A stretch of DNA of 64,000 bases from Cereibacter azotoformans (GCA_017599285.1 JAGFXX010000001.1:1550001-1614000), one strand, 5' to 3'; shown: positions 9,420 to 21,267, numbered from the stretch's first letter. Notes: generated by a model from the sequence alone, not told the origin. Made by a program: numbers and translations.

Positions 9420-9493
9420 TCGGGGCTTGTCCTGATTGTTGCCCCGGCTTTGCCAGAGGCGGGCGCACAGGTCAATGGCGCCCGCCCCGGCCG

Positions 9494-9988
9494 TCAGCTC
9501 CGCCCGTCGCGCCAGTCGTCGAGCGCCGCATTGGCCTCGCCCCGGGCCGCGGGCGCGGCTCCGGGAGCCACCGCCCCCGCCGCGCTTGGATGGCGGGTGC
9601 GGAAGTAATGCGCCTCGCGCGAGCCGAAGTAGAAGCCCACGATCGCCGCCAGCAGCCACCAGAGCGGATCGGGCACGAGGGCGAGACCCGACATGCGCCG
9701 GCCGAAGCTCTCGGGATCGACCATGGCGAAGCTGAAGAGCGCAAGCGTTCCGAAGGCGAGCATCGGCCGCGGCAGCCGGTTCACCCCGTTCACGAACCGG
9801 TCGAACCCGCCATTGCCGGGATTGGCGAACTCTTCGGAATATTGCTGCAGCGCCTCGCCCTGCATCTCGGCCGAAAGCTCGATCTCGCGCGTGGCGTTCG
9901 GGCGGAAGACCTCCGCCACATCCTTCACCGCGGCCCCGAGAGTGGCCACGCCGTCGCCGCCGGCGATGATGCGTCCGATCAGGCCCAT
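9494..9988 (-). CDS. Holin, probably of a gene-transfer-agent lysis cassette
   Basis: A 164-residue protein starting [18 protein letters not shown], with two clear membrane segments ([15 protein letters not shown] and [22 protein letters not shown]), matching the three-TM holin family seen in Rhodobacterales. It overlaps the 3' end of the endolysin gene by 10 bases, so the two are translationally coupled. In Rhodobacter capsulatus a homologous pair (rcc00556 holin, rcc00555 endolysin) releases gene transfer agent particles by lysing a subset of cells. Assignment to that pathway is inference from the pair and its chromosomal, non-prophage setting. Confidence 0.78.
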   Translation of the reverse strand: MGLIGRIIAGGDGVATLGAAVKDVAEVFRPNATREIELSAEMQGEALQQYSEEFANPGNGGFDRFVNGVNRLPRPMLAFGTLALFSFAMVDPESFGRRMSGLALVPDPLWWLLAAIVGFYFGSREAHYFRTRHPSAAGAVAPGAAPAARGEANAALDDWRDGRS

Positions 9989-10590
9989 GAGGCGGTCCTT
10001 TCCCGATGCTGGGCATCGGTCAGGCGGTAACGGGGCGCCATGAACTCTTCCGCCCGGAGGATCCAGCCGCCCTTTCCGCCGTCCTTCCTCCGGGCGTACT
10101 TGCGCGACGAGGGCCGCCCATCGGCCAGCGCATAGTAGAAGTTTCGGCGGGCGACGGCGTAGGCATCCGCAAGATGATCGGGCGCGGCCTCATGGGCCGC
10201 CTGCGCCTGCCGGATGGTCTGGGGCCCGATGGCCCCATCGGCGGCGCAGGGAAATCCCATCTCGGACACGAGCCGCTGGAGGATTTTCACCGCGTTCGAG
10301 CCGGCGTTGACATACATGTCGAAGAGGCCGGGGTGCAGCACCTCGGGCAGGTTGCCGATGCCGGGGCGGCGGAAGTAATGTTCGACGAAGATCGCCTCGG
10401 CCTGCGCGCGGGTCACGGCGCGCACATCCTCGAGGCCGATGCGCCCGTCGCCCGTCGTGTCGAACCCCAGACGCCGCAGCGTGGCGATGGTGACACCGTA
10501 TCTCGTGGCCCCGCCGGGATCGTCGGGGTCGTTCACAAAGCCGCCCTCGCGGGCGACGATCTCTTTCGCGATCTGCTGGACCGTCTGCAT
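9979..10590 (-). CDS. Endolysin, GH108 N-acetylmuramidase with PG-binding domain
   Basis: A 203-residue protein. Residues 10-35 contain [20 protein letters not shown] with the catalytic Glu15, diagnostic for glycoside hydrolase family 108; a C-terminal PG_binding_3 domain follows ([19 protein letters not shown] and onwards). There is no signal peptide, so export depends on the adjacent holin. It cleaves the glycan backbone of peptidoglycan. The gene comes first in the pair with the holin. The upstream region holds a CtrA-like double half-site, in line with control of gene transfer agent lysis genes by CtrA in R. capsulatus. Confidence 0.85.
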   Translation of the reverse strand: MQTVQQIAKEIVAREGGFVNDPDDPGGATRYGVTIATLRRLGFDTTGDGRIGLEDVRAVTRAQAEAIFVEHYFRRPGIGNLPEVLHPGLFDMYVNAGSNAVKILQRLVSEMGFPCAADGAIGPQTIRQAQAAHEAAPDHLADAYAVARRNFYYALADGRPSSRKYARRKDGGKGGWILRAEEFMAPRYRLTDAQHRERTASWA

Positions 10591-10633
10591 CTCACCCTCG
10601 TCTTCAGCCGGAGGCCAGACTGGAGGAGGAGGT

Positions 10634-10648
10634 TCAAGCCGTGGTTAA
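10634..10648 (-). promoter_or_regulatory. CtrA-like binding site upstream of endolysin gene
   Basis: Read on the minus strand this is TTAA, seven bases, TTGA. The CtrA consensus is TTAA-N7-TTAA, so seven of eight key bases match with exact spacing. The site ends 43 bases before the endolysin ATG. CtrA control of the holin/endolysin pair is known in R. capsulatus; binding here is inferred. Confidence 0.45.
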
Positions 10649-10675
10649 GACCGCGCACGGCGGAGCGGTGAGAGC

Positions 10676-10722
10676 GGGGGCTCTGCCCCCGCGCCCCCGG
10701 GATATTTGGGCCAGAATGAAGG
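10676..10722 (-). repeat. 3'-UTR repeat element, copy A (after ccmE)
   Basis: On the minus strand, 41 bases after the ccmE stop, comes CATTCTGGCCCAAATATCC followed by a G-run and a GC hairpin (GGGGGC, TCT loop, GCCCCC). The same unit in the same orientation follows three other genes in this window (21171, 47186, 50160). It probably contributes to transcript ends. Confidence 0.6.
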
Positions 10723-10763
10723 ACGGCGTGCGCGGCATCGGGAGGCGGCGCGGGAGCGGCCGG

Positions 10764-11219
10764 TCAGCCCTGGGGCTGGTCCTCGGTGTGCTGGAAGACG
10801 CCCTGTTCCTTCAGCGCATCCACCACTTCCTTCGGCATGTAGGTCTCGTCATGCTTGGCGAGGATCTCGCTGGCCTGGAAGACGCCGTCCACGAGGCGGC
10901 CGGTGCCGACCATGCCCGCATCCTCGGCAAAGAGGTCGGGCAGGACGCCGGTGAAGCGGACAGGCACGGTCGCGTTCGTGTCGGTCACGCGGAAGGTGAC
11001 GGTCTCGCCCTGCCCCCGCACGAGGCTGCCCTTCTCGACCAGCCCGCCGATGCGGAACACCTCGGTCTCGGACGGCGGCGCCTCGACCACCTGCGTCGGC
11101 GAGCGGAAGAAGTTGATCCCGTCGCGCATGGCGTAGCCGATCAGGGCCGTCGAACCCGCCAGCGCCACGAAGGCCAGCGTGATGATCTGGATGCGGCGTT
11201 TCTTCTTCAGGCCCTTCAT
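10764..11219 (-). CDS. ccmE: Cytochrome c maturation heme chaperone CcmE
   Basis: A 151-residue protein. An N-terminal basic stretch and one membrane helix (RRIQIITLAFVALAGSTAL) anchor it, leaving the OB-fold in the periplasm. The heme-binding histidine is in LAKHDETYMPKEV at about residue 122, with the nearby tyrosine that ligates iron. It accepts heme from CcmC and hands it to CcmFH for attachment to apocytochromes. The rest of the ccm cluster is not in the window, so this copy stands alone between the lysis pair and argC. Confidence 0.93.
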   Translation of the reverse strand: MKGLKKKRRIQIITLAFVALAGSTALIGYAMRDGINFFRSPTQVVEAPPSETEVFRIGGLVEKGSLVRGQGETVTFRVTDTNATVPVRFTGVLPDLFAEDAGMVGTGRLVDGVFQASEILAKHDETYMPKEVVDALKEQGVFQHTEDQPQG

Positions 11220-11243
11220 GTCACCCTCTTGGCAGAACGGCTC

Positions 11244-12272
11244 TTACGGGAAGACCGGGGCGAGCCGGAGGCCCGCCGCCTCGTCCAGCCCCAGCATCAG
11301 GTTCGCATTCTGGATCGCCTGCCCCGAAGAGCCCTTGCACAGGTTGTCCAGCACCGCCACCACCAGGGCGCAGCCGGGGATCCGGTCCCCGATCACGCCG
11401 ATATGGACGTAGTTGGACCCCCGGATATCCCGTGTCGAGGGGAGCGCGCCAAAAGGTAGCACCTCAAGGAACGTTTCCGTGAGGTAGCGGTCCGCGAGGG
11501 CCCGGTGCACCGCTTGCGGGTCGCCCTTGACATGGACGCTGGCAAGGATGCCGCGGTTCATCGGCGTCAGATGCGGGGTGAAGCGGACCTGCACGGGCCG
11601 CCCGGCGATCTTCGAAAACTCCTGGTCGAACTCGCCCAGGTGGCGGTGCGTGCCGCCGGCGGAATAGGCGTGCGTGCCCTCGGACAGCTCGGCATGGAGG
11701 AGGTTCTCCTTCAGGCTCCGTCCCGCGCCGGAGACGCCGGCCTTGAGGTCGATCAGGATGTCGTCGAGGTCGATCACGCCCGCCTCGATCAGCGGCCGGA
11801 TCGCATACTGGCCGGTCGCCGCGTTGCATCCCGTGCCGGCCACCAGCCGCGCGCCGCGGATCTCGTCGCGGTAGAATTCGGTCAGCCCGTAGACCGCCTC
11901 CTTCTGCAGCTCGGGCGCGGAATGGGGCTTGCCATACCAGGTCTCGTAGGCGGCCGGATCGCGGAGGCGGAAATCGGCGGAGAGATCGACGATCTTCAGA
12001 TCGCGCGGCAGGGCCGAGATCACCTCCTGCGAGGTCGCGTGAGGAAGGGCGCAGAAGGCCAAGTCCACATTCGAGAAATTGATCTCGTCGATCTTCTGCA
12101 GGCGCGGCAGGTCGAGATGGCGCAGGAACGGAAAGACCTCGGACATCGCCATGCCTGCCTTGCGGTCGCCCGAGAGCGCCACGATCCGCATCGAGGGATG
12201 GGTGGCGATCAACCTGACCAGCTCGGCGCCCGTGTAGCCGGAGGCTCCGAGGATGGCGATGTTCTGAACCAT
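11244..12272 (-). CDS. argC: N-acetyl-gamma-glutamyl-phosphate reductase
   Basis: A 342-residue NADPH-dependent enzyme of arginine biosynthesis. The N-terminus [19 protein letters not shown] is the nucleotide-binding loop, [12 protein letters not shown] contains the catalytic cysteine, and [16 protein letters not shown] is the characteristic substrate-binding stretch. It is the third step from glutamate to ornithine. The start lies just after murI; ccmE follows 24 bases downstream, so these genes may share a transcript. Confidence 0.95.
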   Translation of the reverse strand: MVQNIAILGASGYTGAELVRLIATHPSMRIVALSGDRKAGMAMSEVFPFLRHLDLPRLQKIDEINFSNVDLAFCALPHATSQEVISALPRDLKIVDLSADFRLRDPAAYETWYGKPHSAPELQKEAVYGLTEFYRDEIRGARLVAGTGCNAATGQYAIRPLIEAGVIDLDDILIDLKAGVSGAGRSLKENLLHAELSEGTHAYSAGGTHRHLGEFDQEFSKIAGRPVQVRFTPHLTPMNRGILASVHVKGDPQAVHRALADRYLTETFLEVLPFGALPSTRDIRGSNYVHIGVIGDRIPGCALVVAVLDNLCKGSSGQAIQNANLMLGLDEAAGLRLAPVFP

Positions 12273-12296
12273 GTGTCTCTTTTCCGTTTCTTTCGG

Positions 12297-13109
12297 TCAG
12301 GCGGCCTCGAAGGTGATGCGCCGGCGCAGGAACTGCGTGGCCTTGTTCGAGACCGACCGGGGGTCGCCCGTCGTCAGGAACTTCGACTCGGTGCCCTGCC
12401 CCACGAACTCGGGCCTGCGGGCCAGATAATCCGCAAGGCTCTCGGCCACAAGATTGGCCTGCGAATAGACGGTGACCTCCGGCCCCAGCGCCTCCTGGAA
12501 GGTGGCCTCCATCAGCGGATAATGGGTGCAGCCGAGGATCGCCGCCTGCGGATGCGGCATCCGCCGCTTGAGCGCTTCGACATGGCTGCGCACCAGCGCC
12601 TCGGCGAGGATCTCGTCGCCCTGCTCGATCGCATCCACCACGCCGCCGCAGGGCTGGGCCTCGACATCCACGCCAATGGCGCGGAAGGCCAGTTCGCGCT
12701 GGAAGGCGCGGCTGGCCACGGTCGCGGGCGTGGCAAACAGCGCCACATGCTTCACCGCCACCTCGCGCGGGGGGCTGTTGTCGCCCCACTGCCGCTCGGT
12801 CAGCGCCTCGATCAGCGGCACGAAGACGCCGAGCACGCGCTTGTCCCGGGGGATCCAGCTCTCCTGCATCCGCTTGAGCGCCGCGGCCGAGGCGGTGTTG
12901 CAGGCCAGGATCACCAGATCGCAGCCCTCGGCCCAGAGCCGCTCGGTCGCCGCGCAGGTCAGGGCGAAGATGTCGTCGGCGTCGCGCACGCCGTAGGGCG
13001 CATGGGCGTTGTCGCCGAAATAGACGAAGGGCACCTCGGGCAAGCGCCTCTGGACCGCATCAAGAACCGTGAGGCCACCCAGCCCCGAATCGAACACACC
13101 AACCGCCAT
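12297..13109 (-). CDS. murI: Glutamate racemase
   Basis: A 270-residue enzyme making D-glutamate for peptidoglycan. It begins [19 protein letters not shown]. Both catalytic cysteines are present: ACNTASA at about residue 71 and GCTHYPL at about residue 184. The substrate loop [10 protein letters not shown] is intact. Its stop is 24 bases from the argC start on the same strand. Confidence 0.94.
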   Translation of the reverse strand: MAVGVFDSGLGGLTVLDAVQRRLPEVPFVYFGDNAHAPYGVRDADDIFALTCAATERLWAEGCDLVILACNTASAAALKRMQESWIPRDKRVLGVFVPLIEALTERQWGDNSPPREVAVKHVALFATPATVASRAFQRELAFRAIGVDVEAQPCGGVVDAIEQGDEILAEALVRSHVEALKRRMPHPQAAILGCTHYPLMEATFQEALGPEVTVYSQANLVAESLADYLARRPEFVGQGTESKFLTTGDPRSVSNKATQFLRRRITFEAA

Positions 13110-13263
13110 GCCTGCCCCCGCCCCTCAGGACTTTTCTGTCCCGTCAGCATAGGATCATGCCGCGCAAGACGGAAGCGCCGAGGTGGCGCCATCCGACTTA
13201 TTCCGCAGGGCCCGCGAGCCCGCAACGGGCACGGGAGACCGCACCGCCCTCGGGCGCCGAGGA

Positions 13264-16200
13264 CTACTCGGCCGCCATCGGCAGGGGCGCCCCGCCCGCG
13301 CGGATCGCGGCCAGAAGCTCGGCCCGGCGGTGCGCGGCCGTCTCGGCATTGGCCTCCTTCACCGGCCCGTAGCCGCGGATCGCGAGGGGCAGCCGTGCCA
13401 GCTCGCGGCCCAGTTCCATCGTTTCGGGCGTCAGAGCGGGAAGGATCTCGGCCATGTCCGCCTCGAACTGGGCGATCAGCCGGCGTTCGAGCCGCCGCTC
13501 GGGGTTCCGGCCGAACGGATCGAGCGGGGTGCCGCGCAACGGCTTGAGCGCCGCGAGCAGCCGGAACGCCGGGATCATCCACGGGCCGAACTGGCGCTTC
13601 CTGGGCCGTTCCTCTCCCTTGCCGGCCAGGAACGGCGGCGCGAGGTGGAAGGTCGGGCGGAAGTCGCCGTCGAACTCGGCCCGCGCCCGCGCCATCGTGT
13701 CGAGATGCAGCCGCGCCACCTCATACTCGTCCTTGTAGGCCAGAAGCTGGTAGTAGCCGCGCGCCACATCCTCGCGGATCTCTGGCGGGGCGCGGTCCAC
13801 CAGCGCGCGGAAGCGCCGCGCGAGCCGGCGGGACTGGTAGCCGACCAGCCGTTCGGCGCGGTAGTCCACCGGATCGACGGGTTTCACCGGCTCGGGCTGC
13901 AGGATACGGGCGGCCTCGGCCGGATGCAGCACCGCCCAACGGCCGAGGGCAAAGGCGCGCGCATTCCGCGCCACCGCCGCGCCGTTCAGCTCGATCGCGC
14001 GATGGATCGCCTCGGCCGAGAGCGGGATCAGACCCTTCTGCCACGCCGCCCCGAACACCATCATGTTGGAATAGATCGAGTCGCCCATCAGCGCCCGCGC
14101 AAGCTCGGTCGCATCCAGGAAGGCCACCCGATCCTGGAGCCGCGCCTGAAGCGAAACCTGCAACCGTTCCGAAGGCACGCGGAAGTCGGTGTTCCGGGTG
14201 AACTCTCCCGTCACGATGTCATGGCTGTTCACCACCGCCCCCGTGCGGCCCGTGGCCATCAGCCCCAGGGTCTTCGCACCCGCCGTCACGACGAGATCGC
14301 CCCCGATCACCGCATCCGCCTCGCCCACCGCCACGCGGATGGCGCTGATGTCCGAGGGCTGCTCGGCGATGCGGCAGTGGATGTGGACGGCTCCGCCCTT
14401 CTGGGCGAGGCCCGCCATCTCCATCATGGCTGCAGCCTTGCCGTCGATGTGGGCCGCCATCGAGAGGATCGCGCCCACCGTGACCACCCCCGTGCCGCCG
14501 ACCCCCGTCACGAGCAGGTTGTGCGTGCCCCGGATCGTCGGCAGATCGGGCTCGGGCAGGTGCGGCAGGTCGATCTCGGCGGTCGCGGCCTTTCGGGGCT
14601 GCGCGCCTTCGAGCGTGACGAACGAGGGGCAGAAGCCGTTGAGGCAGGAGAAATCCTTGTTGCAGGAGGATTGGTCGATGGCGCGCTTGCGGCCCAGTTC
14701 GGTCTCGACCGGCACGATCGAGACGCAGTTCGACTGCACGCCGCAGTCGCCGCAGCCTTCGCACACGTCCGTGTTGATGAACACCCGCCGGTCGATGTCG
14801 GGGAAGGTGCCCCGCTTGCGGCGCCGGCGCTTCTCGGCGGCGCAGGTCTGGATATAGACGATGGCCGAGACGCCCGGAATCCGGCTGAACTTCTTCTGCA
14901 CCTCCATCAGGTCGGCGCGCTCGTGGATCTCGATGCCGCCGGGGAAGCGCGAAAGGTCCACCTCCTCCTTCGCGTCATGCACGACCGCGATGTGGCCCAC
15001 ACCCATCGCCTGGATCTCGCGCACGATGCGGTCGGCGCTGAGGTCGCCCTCGTTGTGCTGCCCCCCCGTCATGGCCACGGCGTCGTTGAAGAGGATCTTG
15101 TAGGTGATGGTGGTGCCCGCAGCCAGCGCCGCCCGGATCGCCTGCACGCCTGAGTGGTTGTAGGTGCCGTCGCCCAGATTCTGGAACACATGCGGGCGCT
15201 TCGAGAACGGAGCTTCCCCGATCCAGTTCGCGCCCTCGCCGCCCATCTGGGTGAAGCCCACGGTGTCGCGGTCCATCCATTGCACCATGTAATGGCAGCC
15301 GATGCCCGCATAGGCGCGGCTGCCCTCGGGCAGCCGGGTCGAGCTGTTGTGCGGGCAGCCCGAGCAGAAATAGGGCAGCCGCGCCGCAAGGTCCTGCGCA
15401 TTGTCCGCCCGGCGCGCCTCGGCCAGCCGGGTGAGGCCCGCCTTCACCCGGTCGGTGCCCCGGCCCTCCTCGATGAGGATCGCGCCGATCTTTTCCGCGA
15501 TCCCGACGGGATCGAGCGCGAACCGTGTCGGAAACAGCTCTTCCCCCCGATCGTTCTGCCAGCCGTAGATGCGCCGGCCGCGGCGGTCGTTGAAGATCGC
15601 CTCCTTGGCCTGCACCTCGATCAGCTTGCGCTTTTCCTCGACGCAGACGATCAGTTCGAGCCCCTCGGCCCAGTCCTGAAAGCCGCGGAAGTCCATGGGC
15701 CAGACCTGCCCCACCTTGTAGGTGGTGATGCCCAGCCGCTCGGCCTCGGCCTCGCCGATCCCCAGCAGCGACAGGGCATGGACAAGATCAAGCCAGCTTT
15801 TCCCGGCCGAGACAAAGCCGATCTTCGCGCCGCGGCGGCCCCAGACGCGGCGGTCCATGCGGTTGGCATGGCTGAAGGCTTCGGCCGCGAACCGCTTGTG
15901 GTCGATCATCCGCGCTTCCTGCGCGACGGGCGTATCGACAAGCCGGATGTTGAGCCCGCCCTCGGGCATGCGGAAGTCGGGCAGGACGAAATTCATGCGG
16001 TCGGGCCGGCCATCCACGACCGCCGTCGCCTCGACCGTGTCCTTCATGGTCTTGAGACCGACCCAGACGCCCGCAAACCGCGACAGCGCCCAGCCATAGA
16101 GCCCGTAATCGAGGATCTCCTGCACGCCCGCCGGCGAGAGGACGGGAATGTAGGCATCGACCATCGCCCAGTCCGACTGGTGCAGCGTGGTCGAGCTTTC

Positions 16201-16650
16201 GCCGGTATGGTCATCGCCCATCGCCATCAGCACGCCGCCGTGGCGCGAGGTGCCGGCCATGTTGGCGTGGCGCATCACGTCGCCGGTGCGATCCACCCCC
16301 GGCCCCTTGCCATACCAGAGCGCGAAGACGCCATCGAAGCGCCCCTCGCCGCGCAGCTCGGCCTGCTGGGTGCCCCAGATGGCGGTCGCCGCCAGATCCT
16401 CGTTCAGCCCCGGCTGGAACAGGATGTCCGCGCCCCTGAGGTCCTTCTCGGCGCGCGCCATCGTCAGGTCCACCGCGCCCAGCGGCGAGCCGCGGTAGCC
16501 TGTCACATAGCCTGCGGTATTCAGCCCCGCCGCCCGGTCGCGCGCCTTCTGCATCAGCATCAGCCGCACCATGGCCTGCGTTCCGTTCAGCAACACCGGC
16601 GATTTCGCGAGGTCGGTGCGGTCGGACAGCTTCACATCCTGCCTGCTCAT
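13264..16650 (-). CDS. Indolepyruvate ferredoxin oxidoreductase, fused alpha/beta/gamma
   Basis: An 1128-residue single-chain enzyme. N-terminal part: 2-oxoacid ferredoxin oxidoreductase pyrimidine-binding region (GYRGSPLGAVD, ILFQPGLNEDLAAT). Middle: thiamine diphosphate-binding region (GEGANWIGEAP, GDGTYNHSG), then ferredoxin-like clusters CEGCGDCGVQSNC and CNKDFSCLNGFC. C-terminal part: the gamma-type domain (TGVGGTGVVTVGAILSMAA) and a DUF6537-like tail. It decarboxylates arylpyruvates to acyl-CoA and reduces ferredoxin. The ATG at 16650 follows GGGAGGAG at ideal spacing; the longer in-frame start was rejected. A LysR regulator is divergent, 156 bases away. Confidence 0.9.
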   Translation of the reverse strand: MSRQDVKLSDRTDLAKSPVLLNGTQAMVRLMLMQKARDRAAGLNTAGYVTGYRGSPLGAVDLTMARAEKDLRGADILFQPGLNEDLAATAIWGTQQAELRGEGRFDGVFALWYGKGPGVDRTGDVMRHANMAGTSRHGGVLMAMGDDHTGESSTTLHQSDWAMVDAYIPVLSPAGVQEILDYGLYGWALSRFAGVWVGLKTMKDTVEATAVVDGRPDRMNFVLPDFRMPEGGLNIRLVDTPVAQEARMIDHKRFAAEAFSHANRMDRRVWGRRGAKIGFVSAGKSWLDLVHALSLLGIGEAEAERLGITTYKVGQVWPMDFRGFQDWAEGLELIVCVEEKRKLIEVQAKEAIFNDRRGRRIYGWQNDRGEELFPTRFALDPVGIAEKIGAILIEEGRGTDRVKAGLTRLAEARRADNAQDLAARLPYFCSGCPHNSSTRLPEGSRAYAGIGCHYMVQWMDRDTVGFTQMGGEGANWIGEAPFSKRPHVFQNLGDGTYNHSGVQAIRAALAAGTTITYKILFNDAVAMTGGQHNEGDLSADRIVREIQAMGVGHIAVVHDAKEEVDLSRFPGGIEIHERADLMEVQKKFSRIPGVSAIVYIQTCAAEKRRRRKRGTFPDIDRRVFINTDVCEGCGDCGVQSNCVSIVPVETELGRKRAIDQSSCNKDFSCLNGFCPSFVTLEGAQPRKAATAEIDLPHLPEPDLPTIRGTHNLLVTGVGGTGVVTVGAILSMAAHIDGKAAAMMEMAGLAQKGGAVHIHCRIAEQPSDISAIRVAVGEADAVIGGDLVVTAGAKTLGLMATGRTGAVVNSHDIVTGEFTRNTDFRVPSERLQVSLQARLQDRVAFLDATELARALMGDSIYSNMMVFGAAWQKGLIPLSAEAIHRAIELNGAAVARNARAFALGRWAVLHPAEAARILQPEPVKPVDPVDYRAERLVGYQSRRLARRFRALVDRAPPEIREDVARGYYQLLAYKDEYEVARLHLDTMARARAEFDGDFRPTFHLAPPFLAGKGEERPRKRQFGPWMIPAFRLLAALKPLRGTPLDPFGRNPERRLERRLIAQFEADMAEILPALTPETMELGRELARLPLAIRGYGPVKEANAETAAHRRAELLAAIRAGGAPLPMAAE

Positions 16651-16806
16651 AGGTCTCCTCCCAGTGCCTTTGAACATGACTCCATGTTAGGTCAAAATTG
16701 CTGACCTACAAAGCGGTTTCCGAGCCATGTTTCCATTGCAACCCGGATATGCAATCCGATAGGGATCATTGCGCACGGGCCGCCTGACGCGGCGGAGGAT
16801 TGCGAC

Positions 16807-17700
16807 ATGGACTGGGACAAGCTCAGAATATTCCACGCCGTCGCGGATGCGGGCAGCCTGACCCATGCCGGCGACACGCTCCACCTCTCTCAGTCGGCGG
16901 TCAGCCGCCAGATCCGGGCGCTGGAAGAGAGCCTGAACGTGACCCTTTTCCACCGTCACGCGCGGGGGCTGATTCTCACCGAGCAGGGCGAGCTTCTGTT
17001 CGATGCGACCAGCCAGATGGTCAAGCGGCTGGAGGCCGCGGCCGCGCGGATCCGCGACAGCGAGGACGAGGTCTTTGGCGAGCTGCGCGTGACCACCACC
17101 ACCGGCTTCGGCACCCTCTGGCTCGCGCCGCGGCTGGTCGGGCTTTACCGCAAGTATCCCGCGCTGAAGATCGACCTGATGCTCGAGGAGCGCGTGCTCG
17201 ACCTGCCGATGCGCGAGGCCGACGTCGCGATCCGCATGAAGGAGCCGAGCCAGGCCGACCTGATCCGCAAGCGCCTCATGTCGATCCGCATGCGCCTCTA
17301 TGCCTCGCCGGACTATGTGGCCGAGCACGGAATGCCCGAGAAGATGGAGGATTTCTCGCATCACCGGCTGATCTGCCAGCTTCCGGGGGCGCCTCAGGTG
17401 GCGGCGGGGGCGGCGCTGGTGCAGGAGATCCTGACGAACGACATTCCCTCCACTCTCACGGTGAACAACTACTTCGGCGTGCTTCAGGCGGTGCTGAACA
17501 ATCTCGGGGTGGGCGTCATGCCGGACTATCTGGCCGTGGCCTTCCCGCAGCTGGTCCGGGTCATGCCGGAGGTCGAGTCGAACGACGTGCCCGTGTTCCT
17601 CGCCTACCCCGAGGAACTGCGCCACTCCAAGCGTGTCGCCGCCTTCCGCGAGTTCGTGATGGAAGAGATCTCGCTCTACCGCAGGCAGCAACAGACCTGA
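16807..17700 (+). CDS. LysR-family transcriptional regulator
   Basis: A 297-residue protein: N-terminal winged helix-turn-helix (LRIFHAVADAGSLTHAGDTL, LSQSAVSRQIRALEE) and a substrate-binding domain from about residue 90 (GELRVTTTTGFGTLWLAPRL). It is divergent from the indolepyruvate oxidoreductase gene, and LysR regulators usually control the gene they face, so it may respond to an aromatic amino acid or its keto acid. That assignment is inference from position only. The intergenic region (16651-16806) is AT-richer than its surroundings but no single T-N11-A box stands out. Confidence 0.88.
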   Translation: MDWDKLRIFHAVADAGSLTHAGDTLHLSQSAVSRQIRALEESLNVTLFHRHARGLILTEQGELLFDATSQMVKRLEAAAARIRDSEDEVFGELRVTTTTGFGTLWLAPRLVGLYRKYPALKIDLMLEERVLDLPMREADVAIRMKEPSQADLIRKRLMSIRMRLYASPDYVAEHGMPEKMEDFSHHRLICQLPGAPQVAAGAALVQEILTNDIPSTLTVNNYFGVLQAVLNNLGVGVMPDYLAVAFPQLVRVMPEVESNDVPVFLAYPEELRHSKRVAAFREFVMEEISLYRRQQQT

Positions 17701-17828
17701 GCGTGCTCGCCCGGCCGTGCGGCGGGGAAGCGCCTCGGCGGGCTAACCGCATGGCAATACAGGAAAAGATGGATCCGTGGCTAAGCTATGCACCAGACGC
17801 ATGACGGCCATGCCTTCAGCATAGCATC

Positions 17829-17954
17829 ATGGCGCTTGATCGCGACGAGTCGCGGCCCTACATCGCCTCTCGAAGCGGGTGATCGAGAGTCTCTCTCGTC
17901 CGCTTCATACCTCCCTGTTGGACTTGGGCCGAGCTTCTGCTCGGCCTTTTTTTT
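17829..17954 (+). ncRNA. Candidate small RNA or leader ending in a strong terminator
   Basis: The 438 bases between the LysR gene and purL hold no long gene. They contain a 17-codon frame (17829-17882, MALDRDESRPYIASRSG), then two mutually exclusive hairpins: CTCTCG (17867-17872), CGAGAG (17884-17889) and CTCTCG (17893-17898), where the middle arm can pair with either side, and finally the intrinsic terminator at 17927. That layout suits an attenuated leader or a free-standing sRNA on the plus strand. No promoter or Rfam family was recognised. Confidence 0.35.
17927..17954 (+). terminator. Rho-independent terminator
   Basis: Perfect 8-bp stem GGCCGAGC/GCTCGGCC with a TTCT loop, followed by eight T residues. 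This is the best intrinsic terminator in the window. It ends either the LysR transcript or a separate short RNA, 184 bases before purL. Confidence 0.92.
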
Positions 17955-18138
17955 GCTTTCCGCATAGCTTTGTCGGAATGCCCATCCGATGGGCCATTTG
18001 CGGCGACGATGCCGAACGGCACAGCAGAACAAGGACGGTCGGGCGAAAAATCTTGCGCCGGCGCGCGGTGCGCCTCCTTCCCCTGATGGCCGTTCCGTCC
18101 TATGAGGCGCCAAAGCCCCTGCCGCGGAGAGATGTGCC

Positions 18139-20298
<2,160 letters not shown>

Positions 20299-20413
20299 TG
20301 CTTTTGCGGGCAGAGGCCACGCGGCCCCTGCCTGCAGCCCGCGCACCGCTTGCGCGCGTCCTGCATGCGTCATACATCTTTCGCAAGAGTGACCGCACAG
20401 GAACCCCCGCCCC

Positions 20414-20656
20414 ATGGCCATGGAAGCCCAGGACATCGAGAACCTCATCCGCGCCAGTTTCCCGCAGGCGAAGATCACCATCACCGACCTTGCGGGCGAC
20501 GGAAACCACTGGTCGGCCGAGGTGATCGACGAAAGCTTCCGCGGCATGAACCGCGTCCAGCAGCAGCGCGCGGTCTATGCCTCGCTCAAGGGCAAGATGG
20601 ATGGCGCGCACGGCGAACTCCACGCCCTCGCGCTGACCACCAAGGCCCCCGACTGA
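20414..20656 (+). CDS. BolA-family protein
   Basis: An 80-residue protein with the BolA fold: IENLIRASFPQAKITITDL, then GDGNHWSAEVIDESFRG and VQQQRAVYASLKGKM, including the invariant histidine late in the domain (GELHALALTTKAP). BolA proteins bind monothiol glutaredoxins to form [2Fe-2S] bridges, and the next gene is exactly such a glutaredoxin 59 bases downstream, so the pair is likely a functional unit in iron-sulfur handling. Confidence 0.9.
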   Translation: MAMEAQDIENLIRASFPQAKITITDLAGDGNHWSAEVIDESFRGMNRVQQQRAVYASLKGKMDGAHGELHALALTTKAPD

Positions 20657-20715
20657 GCCCAATCCACCATCGACGACCGCGTGAAGGCGCGGCCCAACCA
20701 CGAGGACGATCCGAC

Positions 20716-21081
20716 ATGACCACCACCGTCGAAGAACAGCTCCGTGACCTCGTCACCACGAACGACGTGGTCCTGTTCATGAAGGGCAGCAAGACCATGC
20801 CGCAATGCGGCTTCTCGAGCCGCGTCGCCGGCGTGCTCAACTACATGCAGGTGGCCTACAAGGATGTGAACGTGCTCGAGGACGCCGACATCCGCCAGGG
20901 CATCAAGGACTTCTCCGACTGGCCCACGATCCCGCAACTCTACGTCAAGGGCGAGTTCGTGGGCGGCTGCGACATCGTCACCGAAATGACCCTCTCGGGT
21001 GAGCTTGACCAGCTCTTCGAAGCCAAGGGCGTCACCTACGACAAGGCCGCCGCCGACAAGATCCGCGAAGCCAACGCCTGA
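20716..21081 (+). CDS. grxD: Monothiol glutaredoxin, Grx4 type
   Basis: A 121-residue protein with the CGFS active site at residues 31-34 ([15 protein letters not shown]) and the glutathione-binding [24 protein letters not shown] glutaredoxins carry [2Fe-2S] clusters for transfer and iron sensing, usually with a BolA partner, here encoded just upstream. The start MTTTVEEQL was chosen because longer in-frame extensions run through the intergenic region and bolA in another frame. Confidence 0.93.
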   Translation: MTTTVEEQLRDLVTTNDVVLFMKGSKTMPQCGFSSRVAGVLNYMQVAYKDVNVLEDADIRQGIKDFSDWPTIPQLYVKGEFVGGCDIVTEMTLSGELDQLFEAKGVTYDKAAADKIREANA

Positions 21082-21170
21082 CCCTTGCGGGCGCGCCTGC
21101 GGGGCGCGCCCCTTCCCCCGGCGCCCGCCCGCAGGCGATGCCTCGCACCCTCCGCGCGACAGCCGGCCCT

Positions 21171-21238
21171 TTCACTCTGTAAAAATATCCTCGGGGGGAG
21201 CCGCCCGTTCGGGCGGCCGGGGGGCAGACAGCCCCCCG
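21171..21238 (+). repeat. 3'-UTR repeat element, copy D (after grxD)
   Basis: A diverged copy: CACTCTGTAAAAATATCCTC followed by GGGGGG and two GC-rich hairpins (GCCGCCCGTTCGGGCGGC, and GGGGGGC with GCCCCCC). It lies about 90 bases after the grxD stop, in the same orientation as that gene, like copies A, B and C relative to their genes. Confidence 0.5.
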
Positions 21239-21267
21239 CCTCCGACACCAACCCTGAAGGCCCGGCC

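Noticed and set aside
7836..9608. Long open frame antisense to argS
   Set aside because: No domain, skewed composition, and argS motifs on the other strand are unambiguous.
13183..16704. Long rightward frames across the indolepyruvate oxidoreductase gene
   Set aside because: They mirror the real leftward gene, with no recognisable protein features.
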